A DNA stretch of 22,206 nucleotides from CAZWZG01 sp964638245 (GTDB taxonomy: Bacteria > Pseudomonadota > Alphaproteobacteria > Rhodobacterales > Rhodobacteraceae): contig CAZWZG010000037.1 of the NCBI GenBank assembly GCA_964638245.1, positions 1-22,206 of the forward strand, in the 5' to 3' direction. The translations under genes were made by a program, and so were the position numbers. The first letter of the stretch is position 1. Each line of letters opens with the position of its first letter. The notes below the pieces were generated by a model that was not told the DNA's origin, did no database searches, and was given only the letters and a program-made list of their open reading frames with translations. Positions 6,856 through 13,824 of this stretch are shown here, piece after piece.

Positions 6856-8283
6856 ATGGCGCCTATCACGCCTGTCTTGCTTTGTGGCGGCTCGGGCAGC
6901 CGTCTGTGGCCGCTGTCGCGTCAAAGCTATCCCAAGCAATTCGTGCCGTTCCTTGATGGAGAGACGCTGTTTCAGGCGACCGCGCGCCGGATGTACGGCG
7001 ATGCGTTCCAGGATCCTGTGATCGTAACGGCCTCCGACTTCCGTTTCATCGTCACCGAACAGCTCACCGCCGCCGGGATTGACCCGGACGCCGTCCTGAT
7101 CGAGCCGGAGCCGCGCGATACATCTGCCGCGATTTGTGCAGCCGTGACCTTCATTGCGGACCGCAACCCCGAAGCGATTCTTCTGATTGCCCCGACCGAT
7201 CACGTGATCCCGGATCTGGATGGCTTTCAGGAGACGGTTGCGGCAGCCATCCCCGCCGCGGAAGCGGGCAAGATCGTCACTTTCGGCATTCGCCCCGACA
7301 GGCCCGCCACGGGCTATGGGTATATCGAGGCAGGGGAAGTGTTTGACGGCGACGTCCGACAGGTCCGCCGTTTTGTTGAAAAACCCGACGCCGAGACGGC
7401 TGAAACCTATCTCAAAGACGGTGGATTCCTGTGGAATGCGGGCATCTTCATGGCCCGCGCCTGGACCTTGGTCGAGGCATTCAATCGCCTGACACCGCGC
7501 GCCGCAACGCAAGTGCAGACCGCATATCGAAATGCCCGCGACGACCTTGGGTTTCTGCGGTTGGACGCCGAGCCCTGGTCGGGAATCGAGCCGATTTCCT
7601 TCGACCATGCCGTCATGGAACATGCTCAAAATGTCGTGGTGCAGCCGCTGGATCTGTCCTGGAACGATCTGGGCGATTGGGACGCGGTCTGGAAGGATTA
7701 CGCCGATCCCGAAACCGGCGTTGCAACCCAAGGCGCAGCCAGCGCGATCGACTGTGAAAACTCGCTGCTGTGGTCCGAGGAGAAGGATATCGAACTTGTC
7801 GGGCTGGGGCTCGACAATATCGTTGCGGTGGCCATGGCCGACGCGGTTCTGGTCGCGGACAAATCCCGCACCCAAGACGTCAAGGCGGTTGTTGAGAATC
7901 TGCGCAAAAAGGGCGTTTCACAAGCCAACCAGCGGCGGCGCGACTATCGCCCGTGGGGCTGGTTTGAAACGCTGACGCTGGGCAACCGCTATCAGGTCAA
8001 ACGCATTCTTGTGCATCCCGGCGCCGCGCTCAGCCTTCAAAGCCACGTGCACCGCGCTGAGCACTGGATCGTCGTGGCCGGATCGGCCTCCGTCACGGTG
8101 GATGACACGGTGAAACTGGTGTCGGAAAACGAGTCCATTTACGTGCCCCTTGGCGCGATCCACCGGCTGGAAAACCCCGGCAAGGTGCCCTTGCACCTGA
8201 TCGAGGTCCAAACCGGGGCATATCTGGGTGAAGACGACATCGTGCGCTATGACGACCGCTACGCGCGTCTGGCATCTGAATGA
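6856..8283 (+). CDS. manC: Bifunctional mannose-1-phosphate guanylyltransferase / mannose-6-phosphate isomerase
   Basis: A 475-residue cytosolic enzyme of the ManC/XanB/AlgA type. It makes GDP-mannose from mannose-1-phosphate and GTP and, through its C-terminal domain, interconverts fructose-6- and mannose-6-phosphate. The nucleotidyltransferase signature GGSGSRLWPLSR lies at residues 11-22, with FVEKPDAETAETYL and GGFLWNAGIFM further on. The type II isomerase cupin starts near residue 363 (YRPWGWFETL) and includes QSHVHRAEHW, with metal-ligand-like His residues. The ATG at 6856 is chosen because GGAG lies nine bases upstream; an ATG at 6850 is only three bases from it, and a GTG at 6799 adds an unrelated extension. 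It supplies GDP-mannose, or sugars derived from it, to the adjacent polysaccharide genes. Confidence 0.93.
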   Translation: MAPITPVLLCGGSGSRLWPLSRQSYPKQFVPFLDGETLFQATARRMYGDAFQDPVIVTASDFRFIVTEQLTAAGIDPDAVLIEPEPRDTSAAICAAVTFIADRNPEAILLIAPTDHVIPDLDGFQETVAAAIPAAEAGKIVTFGIRPDRPATGYGYIEAGEVFDGDVRQVRRFVEKPDAETAETYLKDGGFLWNAGIFMARAWTLVEAFNRLTPRAATQVQTAYRNARDDLGFLRLDAEPWSGIEPISFDHAVMEHAQNVVVQPLDLSWNDLGDWDAVWKDYADPETGVATQGAASAIDCENSLLWSEEKDIELVGLGLDNIVAVAMADAVLVADKSRTQDVKAVVENLRKKGVSQANQRRRDYRPWGWFETLTLGNRYQVKRILVHPGAALSLQSHVHRAEHWIVVAGSASVTVDDTVKLVSENESIYVPLGAIHRLENPGKVPLHLIEVQTGAYLGEDDIVRYDDRYARLASE

Positions 8284-8302
8284 GCCTCCCATTCAGGGTC
8301 CG

Positions 8303-8338
8303 TTAACCAAATCATAACCCCGCTTAATCTACCATTAA
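8303..8338 (+). promoter_or_regulatory. Paired CtrA-box-like sites upstream of the polysaccharide trio
   Basis: TTAATCTACCATTAA at 8324-8338 is an exact TTAA-N7-TTAA, the full CtrA consensus. TTAACCAAATCATAA at 8303-8317 is TTAA-N7-ATAA, one base from consensus. The two start 21 bp apart, about two helical turns, so both would face the same side of the DNA. They lie 41-76 bp before the ATG at 8379, in the only non-coding gap (95 bp) between manC and the next gene. By eye the TTAA tetramer occurs only about nine times in the whole window, and three of those are here. Binding itself is not shown. Confidence 0.6.
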
Positions 8339-8378
8339 GCACGTTTGAGCCGATCGAAGTGCGTTCGGGCGGCAAAGC

Positions 8379-9011
8379 ATGAGGTTGCGATTGATGACCG
8401 GACGAGCACTTTTGGCGGGTGGAGCGGTGGTTGCTGCCCTTGGCGCTATAGGTCTGGCCGTGCACTTCGCATCGGCGGAGTGGCGCGCGATCCAGTTCCT
8501 TGCTGCAAGCCCTGAGGGTCAGGTGCTCACCTTGGCTGCCGGGCCGGTCACCTTGCCTCCCTCGATCCGAACAGGGCGCCAGACCCTTCTGGCCTGCGAA
8601 GACGCACTGCTTGGGGACCTGTTCGAGTTTCAACCCGCAGACGCCCGCGGAAACATCACAAAGCACTGCGCAGCCCTCGCCGAGAGCGCCCGCAGACGCA
8701 GCCCGCAATGGGCATTGGCCCACTACCTCACCGCCCTCACGGCGCATACCGACGGGAACGTTGCGATAAGAGACGCCGCACTCTTGCGTTCACAGGACCT
8801 CGCCCCCCATGAAGGTTGGCTTGCGGCGCGGCGATTTGATCTTGCCAGAAAAGACCTCGCATCCAATGCTTTGCGCGCCACGCTTGATGCCGATGTCGCC
8901 GTGCTTTTGGACAGCGAAGCAGGGCGCGCTCAACTGGTCAGCGCCTATCTTGCCGACGACGCGCTGCGTGCCGGGATCGAAACGGCGGAGGCGCGCCATG
9001 AAACAGACTAG
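8379..9011 (+). CDS. Membrane-anchored protein with helical (TPR-like) periplasmic part, unknown function
   Basis: A 210-residue protein with one N-terminal membrane anchor (LLAGGAVVAALGAIGLAVHFA, about residues 11-31) and a soluble, alanine-rich helical part predicted to be periplasmic. The segment from about residue 95 to 165 (SARRRSPQWALAHYLTAL, then LRSQDLAPHEGWLAARRFDLA) has helix-turn-helix periodicity like degenerate TPR repeats. Two cysteines (in LLACEDALLG and KHCAALAE) could form a disulfide. The start is ATG 8379 or ATG 8394, the latter with GAGG nine bases upstream. The gene overlaps the ligase/polymerase-fold gene by 14 bases. This suggests a partner of that membrane protein, since TPR-type accessory domains accompany many O-antigen ligase-fold proteins (inference). 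No specific family was recognised. Confidence 0.8.
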   Translation: MRLRLMTGRALLAGGAVVAALGAIGLAVHFASAEWRAIQFLAASPEGQVLTLAAGPVTLPPSIRTGRQTLLACEDALLGDLFEFQPADARGNITKHCAALAESARRRSPQWALAHYLTALTAHTDGNVAIRDAALLRSQDLAPHEGWLAARRFDLARKDLASNALRATLDADVAVLLDSEAGRAQLVSAYLADDALRAGIETAEARHETD

Positions 9012-10392
9012 CGCAGAGTTTGCCTCTGGCCTTGCCGTGCCCTCTTCGGATGCGGTCTTGCCGCACGCGCGTCCCCGCAACGACGGGGCGGCGCAACCGG
9101 TTCTGGCGGTGACGCTGGCACTGATCCCTGTGATCGCGGCGGTCCCCGTGGGCTCTCACCGTCCAATCTATTGGATGATCTGGACGGTCGTGATTGCCTG
9201 TCTTGTCATCGCAGTGATCGCCCAAGGCCGCCACCCGCTTCGCTTGCCGATTGCCGGCGTCGGAGGGCTAGCGGTGGTTTTCCTTGCGGCCTGTGGCCTT
9301 CAGCTCTTGCCGATTGGCACGATGTTTGGACTGGAGCGACCTTTTATCAGCATCGACACCGGCGCGACCGCGCTGGCCACACTTCGCTGGGCATCCTACG
9401 CAGGCTTCTTCTGGTTGATGTGTCAGGCCAGTCGCCAACGCCAGCAGGCGCGACTGATCGCATGGGTCCTGTTTTCGGGCATCGTCCTTCATGCCATCTG
9501 GGCGCTCGTGGCGTTCCGGTTCCTGGGCGATGCCGCGCTTTGGGGCCCGAAACTGCACTACCAGGGTTCGGTCACCGGCACGTTCGTCAACCGCAATGCC
9601 TACGCCGTGTTCCTCGGCTTTGGCCTGATCCTTGGTCTTGGCTTGCTGTCCCACGCCGCACTGAAACCGGATGTCGAGCGCCGCCGCATGGCGGTTCTGT
9701 TTTCCGCCCAAACCGTCTGGTCCGGCACGCTGTGGCTTTGCCTTGGCGTGATCGCACTGGCCCTATTTGGGACCGCATCGCGCTTCGGGGTTTTTGCCAG
9801 CCTTCTGGCCGCGCTTGTCCTTGTCGGTGCCCTTGCCGCCAAACACTCCGGCTCTGGTCGCTTCACGGCGCGCGTTGTCGGGTGGTGGTCGCTGGTCGTC
9901 CTCGCTCTGTTCGCCATCGTCGGACGCCCAGCCCTTGAGCGGGCCGTGTTCACCCAGATCGACAGTCAGGACCGTGTGAGCCTTTATGTTCAAGTCATTG
10001 ACCTTATTCGACAACAGCCCCTGACCGGCGTTGGGCTGGATGTGTTCGAAACAGCCTTTCAGGGCGTGCATCGCACACCCATGAGCCCGGATCTTGCATG
10101 GGATCGCGCCCATTCCACCTATTTGGCGCTCTGGGCCGAGATGGGGCTGATTGTCGGCTCTATCCCGCCGCTGATCTGTCTGATTATTGCGGTGACGCTC
10201 ATCACGCGGTTCATGCGCGCAAAACGCGACTTTGTCTTTGTTGCCATCGCGCTGAGCGCCATCACCCTTGGCGCGATCCATTCGCTTGTCGATTTCAGCC
10301 TAGAAATCGCGGCCAACGTTTACGTCTTCCTCGCATTGGTTGCCCTAGGTGCCACCCGCGCAACCGGGCAGGGCGCAGGAGAACGGTCATGA
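8998..10392 (+). CDS. O-antigen ligase / polymerase-fold membrane protein (Wzy/WaaL type)
   Basis: A 464-residue polytopic inner-membrane protein. After a 35-residue cytoplasmic tail it has about ten hydrophobic segments. A large periplasmic loop near residues 345-375 carries GVGLDVFETAF and DLAWDRAHSTYLALWAEMGL; the H-S/N-x-Y-L pattern followed by GL is typical of the O-antigen ligase domain (PF04932). The loop between QIDSQDRVSLYVQVIDLIRQQPLTGVGLD is likewise characteristic. In an exopolysaccharide locus such a protein usually polymerises undecaprenyl-linked repeat units at the periplasmic face. The ATG at 8998 has GGAGG six bases upstream and overlaps the previous gene by 14 nt; the open frame upstream of it lies inside that gene. 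It ends in an ATGA overlap with the Wzc-type gene. Confidence 0.88.
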   Translation: MKQTSAEFASGLAVPSSDAVLPHARPRNDGAAQPVLAVTLALIPVIAAVPVGSHRPIYWMIWTVVIACLVIAVIAQGRHPLRLPIAGVGGLAVVFLAACGLQLLPIGTMFGLERPFISIDTGATALATLRWASYAGFFWLMCQASRQRQQARLIAWVLFSGIVLHAIWALVAFRFLGDAALWGPKLHYQGSVTGTFVNRNAYAVFLGFGLILGLGLLSHAALKPDVERRRMAVLFSAQTVWSGTLWLCLGVIALALFGTASRFGVFASLLAALVLVGALAAKHSGSGRFTARVVGWWSLVVLALFAIVGRPALERAVFTQIDSQDRVSLYVQVIDLIRQQPLTGVGLDVFETAFQGVHRTPMSPDLAWDRAHSTYLALWAEMGLIVGSIPPLICLIIAVTLITRFMRAKRDFVFVAIALSAITLGAIHSLVDFSLEIAANVYVFLALVALGATRATGQGAGERS

Positions 10393-12560
10393 CCCTTCAG
10401 TCGTTTTCCCCGGTGCCCAGCACGCACCACCTGCACGGGCCTGAGCCCGATGAGCCCGCGCGCATCGACATTCGCGCCCTGATCGAGACATTGCGACGCC
10501 AAGCGCTTCTGATTGCGGCGACGGTCGTCTTTTTCATGCTGGGCGCGGGGATCTATCTGTTCTCGGTCGTTCCGGTCTATACCGCGACCGCGCTGGTACT
10601 GGCCGATCCGGCATCCTCGACCCTGCTCGAACCCGAAGGTGGTCAGACCATGGGGCGCGCGTTTGAGCAAAGCCGCGTCGATAGTGAAGTCGAGATTCTG
10701 CGCTCGGACGCGATCGCGGTCGAAGTCGTGCGGCGGGCAGGGCTGATTGATGATCCCGAGTTTGGGCCAAGCCTGTCTATTGCCGACCAAATCGAGGTTG
10801 CCCTTGGCTTGGAGGATCGCGCGACCACTGACCCTTCGGCGCTTTTGAAGCGCGTGGTGGATCGGTTCCGCTCGGCCACCGACATCCGGCGGCGCGGTCT
10901 GACCTTCGTGATCGCGGTGTCGGTCGAGGCTGAGGATCCCGCGCGGGCTGCAATGCTCGCCAACACGCTGGCAGAGGCGTATATCGACCAGCAACTTTCG
11001 GCAAAAGTACAAGCCTCGCTGGCGGCGCGCGATATCCTGCGCACACAGATCGAACTTGCGCGACAGGGTCTTGAGCGCAGCGAAATTACCCTTGATGGGT
11101 TTGTCGATCAAAGCCTCGTGCGCCTTGACGCCGAACCCAAACTGTCGGGGCTGAGCGCGCGGCGCGAACAGCTGGCCGCTCTGGATGCCGAGCGGCGCGC
11201 GACCCTGTTACAGATCGAAACCAGCCGCCTTGCCTTGCAACAGGAAGACTGGGCTGCCCTTGTTTCTGGCCTTGAAGACGATGCGTTGGTGGCCTTGGCC
11301 GCCGAACGCAGCACGCTTGTGTCCCGCCTTGATGGCACTCAAAGCACGCAAAGCCTCGCCGCGATTGAAGCCGACCTCAGACGCACCGCAGAAGTGCGCA
11401 TCAACGGGCTGGTGGAAACAGCGGATGCGCTCGAAATTGAAGAAATCGGCATGCGGGACGCCTTGCGCAGCGATCTTCTGAACGCCGATCTGCCCGCCGA
11501 TCTTTTGACCGAAATGTACCGGATCCAGCAGGATGTCAGCGTGGCGCGCAGCCAGTACCAGTCGCTTTTGTCGCGTTTGCGCGATGTCGAGGTGCAGGCA
11601 GGGATGCAAGTCGCCGACAGCCGTATCGTGTCCCCGGCACTTGCGCCTAGCGGGCCGTCGTTTCCCGATCGTCGCGTTGTCTTGGGGGCAGCGATCATTG
11701 CCGCGCTTGGGGCGGGTGTGTTGCTGGCGTTCCTGCGCGAATTCTTCATCGGCGGGTTTTCGACGGCTGCGCATTTGCAGGATGCGCTGGACGCGCCGGT
11801 CGCATCGACCATCCCGTTCACCGGCCTGACCAGCACCGAAACCACGCTGGCCGACAAGATCGTGAACGCGCCCCTGTCGGCCTATGCCGAGGCGATCCGA
11901 CGGCTTCGGGCATCGCTCGATCAGGCGCTGCGCAACGGTCGTGCCAGCCGTGCGGGCACGGGCAAGGTCCTACTGGTGGCGTCCACACTCCCCGGAGAAG
12001 GCAAATCGACCACCGCGCTTTCGCTGGCCAGAACGTATGCGGCGTCGGGGAAATCCGTGCTGCTCATCGATTGCGATCTGCGCAAACCCGGCATCCATCG
12101 CCTGCTCGGGGTGGAGCCCCATGGCGGTTTTCTGGACTACCTCCGTGCTGAGGAGGATGCACCGGCCTTGCGCGATTTCTCCGGCGTTGATCCTTATTCC
12201 GATCTTACAGTCGTGTTGGGCAAGGCGCGGAGCGCGCTGCCCACCGATCAGCTTTTGACATCGGCCCGGTTCGAAAAACTCCTCCAGGGTGCCAAGCAGA
12301 CCTTCAATCTGGTCATTCTGGATTCGCCGCCCCTTCTGCCGGTGGTGGATGCCCGCTACATCGCCCATCACGCCGACGCGGTCCTGATGATGGTGAAATG
12401 GGCAAGCACGGGCCAAAGCGAATTGCGCAGCGTGCTCAACCAGTTAAGCGGTGCCATGGCTGAAGATGCCGTCCTTTTGGGCGCACTCAGCCATTCAGAA
12501 AGCCGCGTCGCGCTCAGCTATTCGGGGTACTACGGAGCCGAACATCTTTCGGCGACCTGA
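10389..12560 (+). CDS. Polysaccharide co-polymerase / BY-type tyrosine kinase (Wzc-like)
   Basis: A 723-residue inner-membrane protein that controls chain length and couples polymerisation to export. The N-terminal Wzz domain has membrane segments at about 39-60 and 428-449 flanking a long coiled-coil-rich periplasmic region with many Arg/Glu/Ala heptads. The cytoplasmic bacterial tyrosine-kinase domain shows Walker A STLPGEGKSTT (532-542), Walker A' VLLIDCDLRKP (557-567) and Walker B LVILDSPPLLP (641-651). The C-terminal tail has Y711, Y714 and Y715, a small cluster for autophosphorylation. The ATG at 10389 has AGGAG seven bases upstream and overlaps the previous stop (ATGA). The family usually works with a Wza-like outer-membrane exporter and a Wzb-like phosphatase; neither is in this window. 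Confidence 0.92.
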   Translation: MTLQSFSPVPSTHHLHGPEPDEPARIDIRALIETLRRQALLIAATVVFFMLGAGIYLFSVVPVYTATALVLADPASSTLLEPEGGQTMGRAFEQSRVDSEVEILRSDAIAVEVVRRAGLIDDPEFGPSLSIADQIEVALGLEDRATTDPSALLKRVVDRFRSATDIRRRGLTFVIAVSVEAEDPARAAMLANTLAEAYIDQQLSAKVQASLAARDILRTQIELARQGLERSEITLDGFVDQSLVRLDAEPKLSGLSARREQLAALDAERRATLLQIETSRLALQQEDWAALVSGLEDDALVALAAERSTLVSRLDGTQSTQSLAAIEADLRRTAEVRINGLVETADALEIEEIGMRDALRSDLLNADLPADLLTEMYRIQQDVSVARSQYQSLLSRLRDVEVQAGMQVADSRIVSPALAPSGPSFPDRRVVLGAAIIAALGAGVLLAFLREFFIGGFSTAAHLQDALDAPVASTIPFTGLTSTETTLADKIVNAPLSAYAEAIRRLRASLDQALRNGRASRAGTGKVLLVASTLPGEGKSTTALSLARTYAASGKSVLLIDCDLRKPGIHRLLGVEPHGGFLDYLRAEEDAPALRDFSGVDPYSDLTVVLGKARSALPTDQLLTSARFEKLLQGAKQTFNLVILDSPPLLPVVDARYIAHHADAVLMMVKWASTGQSELRSVLNQLSGAMAEDAVLLGALSHSESRVALSYSGYYGAEHLSAT

Positions 12561-12563
12561 AGG

Positions 12564-12962
12564 TTACGACGGCGAGGCAAAGATTGGCGGCTGAGGCGGC
12601 GGGGCCGTTGGGTCATCGTCTGATCCCTCAGACCCAAACCGACGATCCGCGACCGTCTGGATACGTTCAGCAAGATCATCGTCGTAAGTCAGCATCGCCT
12701 CCGCAATCAGATCTAGCGCTTCCGAAACAGCGCGCCGCTCAGCGCCGCCCACCTGAAACCGCGCAAGACGGGCGGCCAGTATGCCAAGCGCGCTGGCCGT
12801 GTCCCGCTCAATCGTGGCAGGTCCATCCAGGTATCGCTCAATGACATGTGGACACAGCAACGGCGCCAATTCGCATTCCAGAAGCGGCTGGCTTTGCGCA
12901 TGGCCCGGTACGGCATGGACCAGAAAGGCGATGGTAAATGCAAGCGAGCGCGTCTGACGCAT
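12564..12962 (-). CDS. Small exported protein of unknown function
   Basis: A 132-residue protein with a clear signal peptide (MRQTRSLAFTIAFLVHAVPGHAQS, likely cut after HAQ). The mature part begins with a short segment containing two cysteines (LLECELAPLLCPHVIERYLDG), which could be disulfide-linked in the periplasm, then an amphipathic helical stretch and an acidic, proline-rich tail (SDDDPTAPPPQPP). AGGAG precedes the ATG at 12962. It lies 72 nt downstream of the ExoY-type gene on the same strand and converges tail-to-tail with the Wzc gene, three bases apart. Its position inside the locus suggests a periplasmic accessory to polysaccharide assembly, but no family was recognised. Confidence 0.75.
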   Translation of the reverse strand: MRQTRSLAFTIAFLVHAVPGHAQSQPLLECELAPLLCPHVIERYLDGPATIERDTASALGILAARLARFQVGGAERRAVSEALDLIAEAMLTYDDDLAERIQTVADRRFGSEGSDDDPTAPPPQPPIFASPS

Positions 12963-13000
12963 GGCCGTCTCCTGTTGAGGTGAGGCCGGTCTAGCGAAAG

Positions 13001-13008
13001 ATGGTTAA
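13001..13008 (-). promoter_or_regulatory. TTAACCAT motif (CtrA half-site-like) upstream of the small exported gene
   Basis: The minus strand reads TTAACCAT 39-46 bp before the ATG at 12962, in the 72-bp gap after the ExoY-type gene. It is the same 8-mer as the one upstream of manC. No second half at the right distance is visible, so it is only suggestive. Confidence 0.35.
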
Positions 13009-13034
13009 TACTCCGCTTCTGGCGCGCAAATTCC

Positions 13035-13700
13035 TCAAATGCCGGTGCGCCGCGCGACTTCGACCAGGGTGCGCAGGATCAACCAGATATCCCCGACCAG
13101 AGACAAGCGCGCGACGTACTCGACATCCAGCTGAACCCGCTCGGCATAGCTCAGGTCATTGCGCCCCGAAACCTGCCAAAGGCCCGTGACACCGGGGCGC
13201 ACAGACCCGTAAACGGACGCATAGGGCCCATAGCGGTCCAACTCGCTTTCAACGATGGGGCGCGGGCCAACAAGACTCATCTGACCCAGTATGACGTTGA
13301 AAATCTGGGGAAATTCATCAAGCGATGTTTTGCGAAGAACGCGCCCCAAGGGCGTCACGCGCGGGTCATCAATCAGTTTTTGGGTGTCTTCCCATTCGGC
13401 TCGGGCGGCGGGCGAACGCTCCAGAAGCTCGGCGAGTGCCGCTTCAGCGTCCGGGCGCATAGTGCGAATTTTGAAGCATCGAAAGGCGCGCCCGTTTCGG
13501 CCCACACGGGTGTGGGCAAAAAACCCTGGGCCACCGTCCGTGCGTGCCAGAGCCCAACAAATACCGATGATGGGAAGCAGAAACGGGAGCGACGCGATCG
13601 AAAGAAACAGATCAAGAAACCGCTTTCCAAGGGCACGATATCCGCGTGGCCGTCGACGTTCGATGGCCTGTGCGCCAAACAGAGGATCGCTGAATTGCAT
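13035..13700 (-). CDS. Undecaprenyl-phosphate sugar phosphotransferase (ExoY-type priming enzyme)
   Basis: A 221-residue inner-membrane enzyme that transfers a sugar-1-phosphate (commonly galactose or glucose) from a UDP-sugar to undecaprenyl phosphate, starting repeat-unit synthesis. KRFLDLFLSIASLPFLLPIIG is the single N-terminal membrane segment of the short ExoY form. It is followed by the PF02397 blocks VGRNGRAFRCFKIRTM, SLDEFPQIFNVILGQMSLVGPRP and RPGVTGLWQVSGR. The ATG at 13700 is chosen because GGAG lies five bases upstream and the length fits ExoY; an ATG at 13748 would add 16 residues with no ribosome-binding site. The long WbaP/WcaJ N-terminal domain is absent. It is transcribed divergently from the polymerase/flippase/glycosyltransferase run. 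Confidence 0.92.
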   Translation of the reverse strand: MQFSDPLFGAQAIERRRPRGYRALGKRFLDLFLSIASLPFLLPIIGICWALARTDGGPGFFAHTRVGRNGRAFRCFKIRTMRPDAEAALAELLERSPAARAEWEDTQKLIDDPRVTPLGRVLRKTSLDEFPQIFNVILGQMSLVGPRPIVESELDRYGPYASVYGSVRPGVTGLWQVSGRNDLSYAERVQLDVEYVARLSLVGDIWLILRTLVEVARRTGI

Positions 13701-13758
13701 GGCAACTCCGACACCTCGCCCACGACCCCTCGCAGCGGGTCCAGTCATTTTCTGTTTA

Positions 13759-13777
13759 GGTTAAAATTTTACTAACC
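13759..13777. promoter_or_regulatory. CtrA-box-like inverted repeat between divergent polysaccharide genes
   Basis: GGTTAAAATTTTACTAACC is a GGTTA/TAACC inverted repeat and can be read as TTAA-N7-CTAA followed by CC, one base from the TTAA-N7-TTAA CtrA consensus. It lies in an AT-rich pocket of otherwise GC-rich DNA, about 60 bp before the ExoY-type ATG at 13700 and about 50 bp before the ATG at 13825, so one bound regulator could act on both divergent promoters. Confidence 0.5.
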
Positions 13778-13824
13778 TTTTGCCCGGCATGGTTGTTTCA
13801 AGACGGGACAGGAATGCCAAATTC

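Noticed and set aside
6271..7875. Minus-strand open frame of 534 codons spanning the tup-manC region
   Set aside because: Most of it is antisense to manC, and the composition is shadow-like; the part in the intergenic region has no family signal.
10098..10388. N-terminal extension of the Wzc-type gene
   Set aside because: The extra codons lie inside the ligase-fold gene; AGGAG and the ATGA overlap support the ATG at 10389.
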